Assembly: GCA_002720745.1 (NCBI GenBank)
Contig: PBJO01000008.1
Span: forward strand, 1-56,244
Length of the DNA stretch: 56,244 bases
Source of the DNA: Balneola sp.
Lineage (GTDB): Bacteria; Bacteroidota; Rhodothermia; Balneolales; Balneolaceae
Direction of reading: 5' to 3'
The notes under the pieces are model-generated. The model had not been told where the DNA came from and made no database searches. It was given only the letters and a program-made list of their open reading frames with translations. This document shows, one piece after another, positions 26,122 to 33,792 of this stretch (position 1 is its first letter; each line of letters opens with the position of its first letter). The translations under genes were made by a program, and so were the position numbers.

Positions 26122-29100
26122 CTACCCTTCTAATTCCTTAAGCATCTGGTCGATAGCAGCCTCCAATTGTTCATCACGCCTCGAAGTAATAACATTGGGT
26201 TGGTTACGAATCAGTAAATCAGGTATCGTTTGTTTGTTTTCTAACCATTCACCTGCTTTATTTTTTGCACTAATTGGTACCACTCCCCATACGCTCCCGT
26301 TTGGAAGCCCTTCCCAGCCTGCAAAACTACAGGTTCCAGGCACTGGTGTTCCAACCATGGTTCCTAATTTTAAATCTGAGAAAGCACTCGCATAGCAATG
26401 CCCATCACTATACATATCTTCGTTAAATAAACCTATAATTGGCTTGGTCCAACGCGAAGTAGGCTCACCTCCCACAACCATTTGTTCAGTAGCATAAGTC
26501 AAAAAGGGAGTCCCTGTAAAAAACATTTGCAAGTCGGCTACTAAATCACCACCACCATTATTTCTTGCGTCAACAATTATAGCTTCTTTATCATAATGCT
26601 TACCTAGTATGCGATCAATGACGTCTCGAAATTGCCGATCACCCATACCCGAAATATGAACATAGCCTAGACGCCCATTAGATCGTTCCAGGACCTCAGC
26701 TTCATTTATATCCACAAACCGATTATATAACAAGCCATTAAATGCTCCCTGACTAATAGGCAATACAGTAAATTCTCGTCCATTTTTACCCGATTCATCA
26801 GTTATAGTCAATAAGGTCATTTTCCCAGTTTTACGATTTAAATAGGAAGCCCAGTCTTTATCGGCTAATACCAGTTCTCCATCAATTTTTTGAATAATAT
26901 CCCCAATTTCAATCTCCAGACCAGCCTTTACTAATGGCCCTCCCTTTACTAATTCACTGATTTTAATTCCATCTCCCTGGTATGTATAGTCCATAAAAAT
27001 ACCTAATGATGCAGTTTCATCTCCATCAGAAACATTTCGGTAACGCCCACCTGCATGCGAAACATTTAACTCTCCTACAAGTTCGCTAATTAATTCAGCA
27101 AACTCATAATCATGGCCTAAATCATCTACTTTAGTGCGGTACTCCCCAACCATCATGGTCCAATCAATACCATGAAAAGTGGGTTCATAAAATATTTTCG
27201 AGGTTCGAAGGGCAATATGGTCAAACATAGCTAAGCGTTCTTTATCAGCATCTATCGATGTTTCAGAGGCAATAGGTACCGCTTTTTTTATGCCTTTATC
27301 AAGGTCTAACTTTGAAATACGGCCACCACTAAGTAAATACAATTGTTCCTGCTCCTTATCCCACATTAACTCCCCTGAGGATCCATTTAAAGATATGGCT
27401 ACTTTAGTTTCTCTGCTTCGCAGATTTGTACTCCATAAATCATACCCTCCATCGAAACGGGTTAGATAGTACATAGTACCACCATCTTTACTCAGTACAG
27501 CATCGCTCATACGAGAAGAATGAATAGTTAATTTAGCAATTCTATCTTCAATGTTGTCTAAATCTATACTAAGAGGTTCAATCGGATCAGATTTTGAGTA
27601 TGCACCTTTCCGTGATTTTTTGTCCTTATTTTCTTTTGCAACGCCATTCTCTTCTACGGTTTCTTGCTCAGATTGCGCTTCCTCAATGGCCTTTTTCAAC
27701 TTATATTGTTCTTCACTTAGATTATATTCATCCCATCCTTCTTGGGTAAAAAACATGGTATAGACATCATATTCTGTATTCCCACTAGTAGCATAACTTT
27801 TAAGACCATTACGATTGCTCATCCATATCATCTGTTTCCCATTCTGCACCCATTTTGGCATACGATCGTAGTATCCACTGTTAACCAACGCTTTCGGCTC
27901 TTGCTTACCAGTGGCGTCAATTAGGAGGACATCTGCATTATTGAGTAGTTTGTCAAACTCTACTAACAGCCATTTATTATCTGGGCTCCAAGAAAAATAT
28001 TTATCTCCATCGCGCATATGAAAAAGTTGTGTTTCGTCCAATAACACCACCTCATTTCCACTTTCAATATGTAGTACTTTTATATTCTTGCGGTCTTCTA
28101 CAAATGCTATTTGTGAACCATCTGGTGAAAATTTAGGCATATAATTATCTTTTTCATTACTAATTAACACCTCTTCCTGCAATAAGGTTGCTGCGTAAAA
28201 AAATGGTTCCTCTTTTCGTACTATCTTAGTTTGAAAAATACTCCATTTTCCATTTCGCTCAGATGCATATACCACCGATTTCCCATCCGGACTAAATTCA
28301 ACAAACTGTTCATTCTCCGGAGTTGAGGTCAATCTCTTGGTCAATGAACCATCTAATGATGTAACAAATACCTCTCCGCGGGCAATAAAAGCCATTTCCT
28401 TGCCATTAGGACTAATTACCATTTCAGACACACCACCATTGATTATGATTCGCTCTTGCCCACTGATTACTTGCTGAGTTCGAATCGTCAGTGGTACCTT
28501 AGAGGGTTGCTGACCCAGTTGCATAGTATAAAGCTCACCATGATACCCAAATACGAGTACTTCTCCTCCAGTGGCCAATGTACCTGCACTTAAAAAGCGA
28601 ACAGGATGGATTTCAAAGAAGGTAAGTTGTTCAACCTGGCCACCGAAAATAGTTTTCTTATAAACATTAAAGGTTCCTGAACGTTCACTCAAAAAATAAA
28701 AAGCTGTACCATCACTATTCCATACCGGGTTTCGATCTTCTCCTTCAAAGTCTGTTAATTTTGTATGACTGGATTCAGAACGATTGAACAACCAAACATC
28801 ATGGGTAACAGCCGACTGGTGATGCTTTCTCCAAACATCCTCCCTCCCTGGCATATCTTCGTATAAAAACCCACTATTATCCCGTTCACTTAATGCCTTC
28901 ACTGGAATACTGAATACCTGCGTAATACCTCCCCCATGCACAGGCACAGAATACAATTCAGTATGGCTAGTGGCAGGATATTCCCTATTTGCCGAATCGT
29001 CTATGCGATGAGCATCAAAATAAATTATTTGCCCATCGGCTGAAAAACTAAGCGGTATTTCATTGTTGGAATGATAACTCAGCCGAGTTGCCTCTCCTCC

Positions 29101-29388
29101 TTTGGCATTCATCAAAAACACATCAAAATTACCATAACGCTCAGAAGCAAAGGCTATCTCTTGGCCATCTGGGCTCCATACTGGTTGTAAATCCATTTCA
29201 GGATGAAAGGTAAGCCGCTCAGCCTGTCCACCTTCGAGTAGCACTGTATATATATCTCCTTGGTAAACAAACGCAATAGTTGAACCATCTGGGGAAACAC
29301 TGGGGTAACGCATCCATTCTGGGATGATTTGCGCAAGGAGATTAAATGACGTTATACTGATAAGTAAGGAGAAAAAAATAGTTTTCAT
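26122..29388 (-). CDS. Tricorn-type S41 protease with beta-propeller, periplasmic
   Basis: Tricorn homologues are large serine proteases that trim peptides. The 1088-aa product has a Sec signal ending in LLAQ (residue 19). Two TolB/WD40-like propellers follow (about 20-700) with repeated PDGSTIAFVY and SPDGQEIAFASERYG blades. A low-complexity charged linker lies near 590. Then come a tricorn C1-like region, a PDZ domain (about 800-880, KISELVKGGPLVKAGLEIEIGD) and an S41 core. Catalytic candidates are Ser777-His778 in NVSHAGG and the nucleophile Ser994 in MYSDGH, which align with the SH pair and SDG of archaeal tricorn. The signal peptide places it in the periplasm, unlike archaeal tricorn. 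Confidence 0.92.
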   Translation of the reverse strand: MKTIFFSLLISITSFNLLAQIIPEWMRYPSVSPDGSTIAFVYQGDIYTVLLEGGQAERLTFHPEMDLQPVWSPDGQEIAFASERYGNFDVFLMNAKGGEATRLSYHSNNEIPLSFSADGQIIYFDAHRIDDSANREYPATSHTELYSVPVHGGGITQVFSIPVKALSERDNSGFLYEDMPGREDVWRKHHQSAVTHDVWLFNRSESSHTKLTDFEGEDRNPVWNSDGTAFYFLSERSGTFNVYKKTIFGGQVEQLTFFEIHPVRFLSAGTLATGGEVLVFGYHGELYTMQLGQQPSKVPLTIRTQQVISGQERIIINGGVSEMVISPNGKEMAFIARGEVFVTSLDGSLTKRLTSTPENEQFVEFSPDGKSVVYASERNGKWSIFQTKIVRKEEPFFYAATLLQEEVLISNEKDNYMPKFSPDGSQIAFVEDRKNIKVLHIESGNEVVLLDETQLFHMRDGDKYFSWSPDNKWLLVEFDKLLNNADVLLIDATGKQEPKALVNSGYYDRMPKWVQNGKQMIWMSNRNGLKSYATSGNTEYDVYTMFFTQEGWDEYNLSEEQYKLKKAIEEAQSEQETVEENGVAKENKDKKSRKGAYSKSDPIEPLSIDLDNIEDRIAKLTIHSSRMSDAVLSKDGGTMYYLTRFDGGYDLWSTNLRSRETKVAISLNGSSGELMWDKEQEQLYLLSGGRISKLDLDKGIKKAVPIASETSIDADKERLAMFDHIALRTSKIFYEPTFHGIDWTMMVGEYRTKVDDLGHDYEFAELISELVGELNVSHAGGRYRNVSDGDETASLGIFMDYTYQGDGIKISELVKGGPLVKAGLEIEIGDIIQKIDGELVLADKDWASYLNRKTGKMTLLTITDESGKNGREFTVLPISQGAFNGLLYNRFVDINEAEVLERSNGRLGYVHISGMGDRQFRDVIDRILGKHYDKEAIIVDARNNGGGDLVADLQMFFTGTPFLTYATEQMVVGGEPTSRWTKPIIGLFNEDMYSDGHCYASAFSDLKLGTMVGTPVPGTCSFAGWEGLPNGSVWGVVPISAKNKAGEWLENKQTIPDLLIRNQPNVITSRRDEQLEAAIDQMLKELEG

Positions 29389-29611
29389 GAGTCGGTACTT
29401 GTTGATGAAAATTGAGCTTACGAAGGCTAAGGTCCCTTAAAGAACATAATCAAATAGAAGATAAATAAAGACCTCATTATTTTATGCCCTGAAAATGTTG
29501 GTGGGTTCTTTTGATTCTAGGTAATAGATGAGAATTTATGTAATTGTATTTCAAAGTACTATAAATGAGAAAGATGCGTTATGTTATTCAAATATCCTTT
29601 GATTTCATCTA

Positions 29612-30721
29612 ATGAAATTCGCCATGATACCTAATTCCACAGAATCAAATAATACCATAAGTATTTCTTGGGGCAACAAGCAAGAAATACTAGTCGTCAC
29701 TTGCATTGCCATCCTCACTGGATTTCTCTTAAAAATTCCGTCTATTTTCGATCTGAATGAAGACGCATATTTTGCTCGTAATTTTAGCATTATTGGTATG
29801 CCATCCTTACTTGGCTATTCCCTGTACACATCAAAACAATCTATAAAGCAATACTGGCACATTTTGGTTATTGCGCTCAGCCTTGTTGGCTACCTACATA
29901 TTATTCCTACTGATTTAGAGAATCCTGTATTCGTTCTCATTTGCCTACACGCGCCGGTAGTACTATGGTTTTTATTTGGGAAGGCTTATCTGGATAATGC
30001 ATGGAAGTCCCCTGATATTCGAGTAGATTTTATTCGCTTTAATGGAGAGGTAGTTATCATGGCTGGTCTATTACTAATTAGTGGTTTATTATTTTCAGCT
30101 ATAACTATTGCCCTTTTTGAACTTATTAATATGAGAATTGAAGATATATATTTCGAGTACGTTGGAATTTGGGGCATTGGTGCCATACCTGTTCTGAGCC
30201 TTTACCTAATCCATAACAACAAGAACTTAGTTCAGAATATTTCTCCGGTAATTGCAAAACTTTTTACCCTTCCTGCCCTTATCCTACTTTTGATTTTCTC
30301 TGTTATGCTTTCACAAAGCCAACAAATGATATTTGATGATCGCGAATTTTTACTGGTCTTTAATCTTATTTTACTCGCTGTGATGGCGCTCATCCTTTTT
30401 TCATTCAAAAACCTGCAAGACAGTACATTTCAACATTATTTATTGTTTGGTCTTACAACAATAACCATTATTGATAATATCTTTGCCCTATTAGCTATTG
30501 GCTATCGTTTAATAGAATTCGGTATAAGTCCTAACCGTCTAGCTCTATGTGGGTTAAACTTCTTAATGTTTGGTCATATAAGCATAATATGCTTTCGGAT
30601 TATGCAAGTTATTAGCCGTACAAAATCAATACAATCAGTGCTTAGAACAATGGGTAAGTATTTACATATTTATCTACTATGGGCAATTTTTGTTATGGTA
30701 GGTTTTCCTTTGATTTTTTAA
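29612..30721 (+). CDS. Polytopic membrane protein, DUF4153-like
   Basis: The 369-aa product has about ten hydrophobic segments spaced through its whole length. The arrangement and motifs such as SISWGNKQEILVVTC and FGKAYLDNAW resemble DUF4153 proteins, whose role is unknown. No catalytic or transporter signature stands out. It diverges from the tricorn protease gene across about 220 bp, which must hold both promoters. The start is the ATG at 29612; a second in-frame Met follows four codons later. Family assignment is by general resemblance only. Confidence 0.7.
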   Translation: MKFAMIPNSTESNNTISISWGNKQEILVVTCIAILTGFLLKIPSIFDLNEDAYFARNFSIIGMPSLLGYSLYTSKQSIKQYWHILVIALSLVGYLHIIPTDLENPVFVLICLHAPVVLWFLFGKAYLDNAWKSPDIRVDFIRFNGEVVIMAGLLLISGLLFSAITIALFELINMRIEDIYFEYVGIWGIGAIPVLSLYLIHNNKNLVQNISPVIAKLFTLPALILLLIFSVMLSQSQQMIFDDREFLLVFNLILLAVMALILFSFKNLQDSTFQHYLLFGLTTITIIDNIFALLAIGYRLIEFGISPNRLALCGLNFLMFGHISIICFRIMQVISRTKSIQSVLRTMGKYLHIYLLWAIFVMVGFPLIF

Positions 30722-30862
30722 AAATATTATTCAATTAATAAAAAGTTTGACTTAGTTAGCCCACAACTCATTATCATTAAAATTTCGAAATCAAGGAAAT
30801 ATCATCTCTTTCCCAGAACACACCAGTATTCATTTTGCTATTGAGAGTTGGTGCAGCTTACT

Positions 30863-30893
30863 TTACTAGACATTTCAAAGAAATTTCTAGTAA
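30863..30893. repeat. Imperfect inverted repeat downstream of the Cys-rich gene
   Basis: TTACTAGA (30863-30870) and TCTAGTAA (30886-30893) are exact inverted copies. With one mismatch the stem extends inward by four pairs. It lies just after the stop of the minus-strand gene at 30911, and about 140 bp after the membrane-protein gene. There is no T tract on either strand, so a terminator call is weak. Confidence 0.45.
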
Positions 30894-30910
30894 GAGTACA
30901 TTTTGGTGTT

Positions 30911-31156
30911 TTATTTACCTAATGAAGGGGCCCAATTAGTACAAAGCACTCCAATCGTTGCAATATCAGGATGCTTACAATCGTCTTTTTTAAATCTCGC
31001 ACACGTTGTACAATCTGTAATTTTATTCAATTTTTTATCGCTTACAAAATTGTCACATACATACAAGCTACTAATCTCAATGTTGTGCGTTGTGCAAATA
31101 TTTTGTTCGGTTAAGGAAGTGCAAGTACCACAACTCGAAGTTAATCTAATAGACAT
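30911..31156 (-). CDS. Small cysteine-rich cytoplasmic protein, unknown function
   Basis: The 81-aa product has no signal peptide and nine cysteines: CGTC near the start, single Cys in the middle, then CTTCARFKKDDC and LCTNWAPSLGK at the end. The ordered Cys spacing, the CARF and C.NWAP motifs and good internal consistency indicate a genuine zinc or Fe-S protein of the short Bacteroidota type, though I cannot name a family. An opposite-strand frame covers the same DNA but reads as low-quality sequence. The gene stands alone, with an inverted repeat just after it. Confidence 0.68.
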   Translation of the reverse strand: MSIRLTSSCGTCTSLTEQNICTTHNIEISSLYVCDNFVSDKKLNKITDCTTCARFKKDDCKHPDIATIGVLCTNWAPSLGK

Positions 31157-31477
31157 TTTTATAGAAATTATTTATTGATTTCATATAAGAAATAAAAAAT
31201 ATATGTTAATAGTTCATATTTCGCGCAATTTATAATAGGTCTAAATATAATTAATGAAATTATATGAATTTGTATCAGCTGATCTAAGAAAATTCACATA
31301 TGATAATAACTTAAAAGATTCAAATAGAGTTTAGAGAAGTTGCAACTACATTTATGCCATTACAATTGTTTCTATTGTAAAAGGTATTTTACAATAGAAA
31401 CAAAGCTTTTTGATGTAGAAATTGTGAAGTAGCTTCCATTACAATTTTCTTAAATTAGTATTACTAAAAACAATACG
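31157..31477. other. 321-bp divergent intergenic region, AT-rich
   Basis: It separates the leftward Cys-rich gene from the rightward lipoprotein pseudogene. I see no coding frame. Its one clear structure is the perfect 17-bp inverted repeat at 31366-31403. Promoters for both genes should lie here, but none stands out. Confidence 0.4.
31366..31403. repeat. Perfect 17-bp inverted repeat with a 4-nt loop
   Basis: TTGTTTCTATTGTAAAA (31366-31382) is followed by GGTA and then its exact reverse complement TTTTACAATAGAAACAA (31387-31403). It sits 74 bp upstream of the lipoprotein start. It could be an operator, a bidirectional hairpin or the remains of a small mobile repeat. I found no second copy while reading the window. 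Confidence 0.7.
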
Positions 31478-31969
31478 ATGAAGAAACTGTTAGTACTCAC
31501 ATTTATTTTTACACTTTGCAGCTGTTCAGTTGGTTCAGTTGTATTGTTAAAGCCAACAGTTGTTGTAAATGAAAGCCAAAATAATTATGAATACATATAT
31601 GGGCTCGAGACTCAAAATATCAATTCAAATATAGGAGTTACAACTTACGGCGGATATTTTTATTCTGCTGGGAAAAGTGTTAACCAAAGCGACCTGATTA
31701 CGGGCGCTTTTAGCAAATCAGGGTTTATAAAGCTTATTGAACTAAAAGAAGACCTTATTGACCAAGCATTAGTTGTAAATTATGGAAAATTTGGTCGGAG
31801 AACCGTTGGGCTTCGGTACACAATAGAGGTTACTATTCAACTTGTGTCTGCAAAAATGAATGCTCTTGTTTCGACTTGTACAGCGTAGGGAGTTGGAGAA
31901 ACGGAGGCAAATAACACTCGAATTGCTATTGACCGGTGCCTTACAACTCTTTTTGATTCTACAATTTGA
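31478..31969 (+). pseudogene. Small lipoprotein gene interrupted by an in-frame amber codon
   Basis: The first 136 codons encode a lipoprotein precursor (MKKLLVLTFIFTLCSCS, lipobox Cys at 14 or 16) with a beta-rich body. The frame meets TAG at 31886-31888. Directly after it the same frame continues as GVGETEANNTRIAIDRCLTT and ends at a TGA (31967-31969). The second part reads like a natural C-terminus: a conserved-looking TEANNTRIAIDRC helix. A single change such as GAG to TAG would explain the break. Alternatives are a functional shortened protein or a sequencing error. Family unknown; neighbours suggest a decaying region. Confidence 0.6.
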
Positions 31970-32060
31970 TCGAGGTTGTTTCAGGTGTCTGTCAAATGTC
32001 TGTCAGTTTTGATTACTTTTGAGTAGTTCTTTGTGTGATTTTAGTATCAAGTGCCTTCAA

Positions 32061-32089
32061 AGAAAAAACCCTCCTATTATAGTGGGCTT
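32061..32089 (-). terminator. Rho-independent terminator after the tRNA-Asn region
   Basis: Read on the minus strand, AAGCCC (32089-32084) pairs with GGGTTT (32071-32066), with a further CTA/TAG pairing inside the loop. A run of six T then follows (to about 32063). It is placed to end transcription coming leftward from the tRNA-Asn promoter through the remnant. Confidence 0.6.
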
Positions 32090-32120
32090 TAAGAATGTGT
32101 ATTGTAGCGGTTAGGCTTTC

Positions 32121-32192
32121 TCCCCCAATTTGGGCTCGCACCAAGGACCCTCTGATTAACAGTCAGAAGTTTACTTCGCTAACAATGAATTT
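32121..32192 (-). pseudogene. Decayed tRNA-Asn-like sequence
   Basis: On the minus strand the anticodon arm is perfect: TCTGA, loop CTGTTAA (anticodon GTT), TCAGA. The T arm CTTGG/TGCGAGC/CCAAA keeps four of five pairs. A D-arm-like GTTA...AAAC precedes it. The acceptor ends do not pair (AAATTCA against TTGGGGG), so it cannot make a normal tRNA. Taken as 72 nt it aligns without gaps to the intact tRNA-Asn about 320 bp upstream. Confidence 0.55.
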
Positions 32193-32437
32193 TAATCAAC
32201 TATTAGTCTATACACTAAGTTAAACATTAAGAAATTTGTATTAATTAAACTGCCAAATAAGTAATATAAAACGATATACCATACCTTAGAGTATTTAAAA
32301 ACAGAGACGATAAGTACTGGATAGTCTTTAAAGTAAAATCAACCGTACAAAGATATTTAATGAACAAAGAATAAATTTTTCTACTGCTCCAAAGACCTTT
32401 TAAATTAAATACAGAGGTATAGATGCGTTAAAACTTG

Positions 32438-32509
32438 CTCCCCGGGTTGGATTCGAACCAACGACCGATCGGTTAACAGCCGATTGCTCTGCCACTGAGC
32501 TACCGAGGA
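32438..32509 (-). tRNA. tRNA-Asn (GTT)
   Basis: All arms fold: acceptor TCCTCGG/CCGGGGA with one G-T pair, D stem GCTC/GAGC, anticodon stem ATCGG/CCGAT with loop CTGTTAA (anticodon GTT), and T stem GTTGG/CCAAC with loop TTCGAAT. The discriminator base is G, as expected for tRNA-Asn. The gene is 72 nt without CCA; the DNA continues CAA, so CCA must be added after transcription. A good promoter lies just upstream. Confidence 0.96.
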
Positions 32510-32954
32510 ATAAGACATATAAGGTTATAGATAATAAATATAGACATAATCGATTACTTCAGTCAACACTAGAGTGCATTTTTTTTGGATTCTAGTTACC
32601 GTTAAAATATTCTCACTAATATATCGTTGAAGTAGTTGTATAAAAAACTAATCTTCATGTAATATTTTGAGATTTTGGCTATGAAAATATTACAAAATAA
32701 TATGTGGCCCCTTCCATGACACCAACTTTAAAAAAAAGCTGGCTCTGAATTTTCTCTAAGATGTAGTCCTGTAATCCAGCAACCAACACCAAAATCCTTA
32801 GTATTTTCATATATCTAAATACTAGCACAATAAGCTGATCTAGCAGCCCCAATTAGCAATGAAATAGAATTATTAATTTGAGCGATCCTGTAAAAGAATC
32901 GCCTGGGATATACGAATGGTAAGTTAGAATTTTTTAATTTACCTGTAATCTAGA
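32510..32954. other. 445-bp intergenic region with a tRNA promoter and possible decayed frame
   Basis: The tRNA-Asn promoter is at 32537-32566. On the minus strand between about 32875 and the stop at 32728-32730, one frame reads protein-like with a single internal TAG (pieces LLIGAARSAYCASI and ENTKDFGVGCWITGLHLREN). That suggests a dead gene fragment, but I recognise no family. A small GCGAT/ATCGC inverted repeat lies at about 32882-32902, after the end of the SDR gene. Confidence 0.35.
32537..32566 (-). promoter_or_regulatory. Sigma70-type promoter of tRNA-Asn
   Basis: On the minus strand TTGACT (32561-32566) and TATATT (32537-32542) are 18 nt apart. The tRNA 5' end (32509) lies 27 nt past the -10. 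Both hexamers match the consensus at five of six bases. Confidence 0.6.
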
Positions 32955-33722
32955 TCATAGATTTTTAAATTCATGTCCAAAGTGATCAATAAATTTTGCA
33001 GATGTAACTAATTTACATTTACTACCACCTGTTTCGAATTCAGGAGCATCCAATTCCTTTTGTTCGGCAACCCTAGTATAATAATTTTTTCTAGAAGGAT
33101 GATCTGTAGAAACTAAATTATAAACTTGTTTTCGAATATTATTATTGACTAAAATCTCAACAGCAGCAGAAACATCTTCACCATAGACAAGGTTAACAGG
33201 TGCGTCTCCATTTTTTATACTTTTTCTGCCTATGAGGTATTTAAAAGGATGTCTCTCTTTTCCTATTAAACCACCTAATCTTAATATCACCGCATCTTCA
33301 ACTTGAGTCAGTAGCTCACCTTCAGCAGCTAAGATTACATTCTCATTATTTATATTCGATTCTGCATCTGATTCTTCAACGCATCCATGCATGCCCTTGT
33401 AGACTGACGTGGAACTGCACATTATAATCTGACTTGATTTGCTTTTCAATCCATTAGCAAGCGCCTTGATTTTAGCTGGATACTCGCCCCGTTTTCTCCC
33501 TCTTCCAGGTGGTAATGCAATCAGTACAGCTTCAGTATCTGGAAGAGATAACTCTTTACCTTGATGTATTTTCATCAGTATTGGTATTACACCTCGCGCT
33601 TGCAGTTCAGGTAGCTTGTTCTTAGTGGTGGTTGTACCGAATACCCTGTATTTTTTTTCAATGAAATCGGCAGCCACTTGAGACCCTAACCAACCACATC
33701 CAATAATAATAAGTGAGTTCAT
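32955..33722 (-). CDS. NAD(P)-binding epimerase/dehydratase-like Rossmann protein
   Basis: From the ATG at 33722 the product is 255 aa and begins with a nucleotide-binding motif, SLIIIGCGWLGSQVAADFI (GxGxxG at 8-13). That position is normal for extended SDR/YeeZ-like proteins. An upstream frame extension of 44 residues has no domain and would overlap the divergent hemH region, so I reject it. Other features are EAVLIALPPGRGRKRGEYP, an IIMCSSTSVYKG strand and a C-terminal NPS-like lid. It is transcribed away from hemH, with 70 bp between the starts. Substrate unknown; no link to heme synthesis is visible apart from position. Confidence 0.8.
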   Translation of the reverse strand: MNSLIIIGCGWLGSQVAADFIEKKYRVFGTTTTKNKLPELQARGVIPILMKIHQGKELSLPDTEAVLIALPPGRGRKRGEYPAKIKALANGLKSKSSQIIMCSSTSVYKGMHGCVEESDAESNINNENVILAAEGELLTQVEDAVILRLGGLIGKERHPFKYLIGRKSIKNGDAPVNLVYGEDVSAAVEILVNNNIRKQVYNLVSTDHPSRKNYYTRVAEQKELDAPEFETGGSKCKLVTSAKFIDHFGHEFKNL

Positions 33723-33739
33723 ATAATCTTCATAATTAA
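33718..33739 (+). promoter_or_regulatory. Paired 11-bp direct repeat upstream of hemH
   Basis: TTCATATAATC (33718-33728) is followed directly by TTCATAATTAA (33729-33739). It has the same form and phase as the sites before azurin and hemA, and is especially close to the hemA site (…ATCTTCATA… shared). No TATAAT follows at the matching spacing. The site overlaps the start codon of the divergent SDR gene, so one bound protein could affect both directions. Confidence 0.4.
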
Positions 33740-33792
33740 AAAGCAATTTACGCCATTGTACATAAAATTTAAAACCAAAGGCAATAAAGACA

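Larger units (their letters stand above)
31970..32437. other. 468-bp gene-poor region holding a terminator and a decayed tRNA
   Basis: No protein gene is supported here. It contains the minus-strand terminator at 32061-32089 and the tRNA-Asn-like remnant at 32121-32192. Both lie downstream of the intact tRNA-Asn on the same strand. The rest is AT-rich without visible order. Confidence 0.5.

Noticed and set aside
30903-31178. Plus-strand frame of 91 codons opposite the Cys-rich gene
   Set aside because: It lacks domain-like features, whereas the minus-strand product has ordered cysteines and a plausible C-terminal motif.
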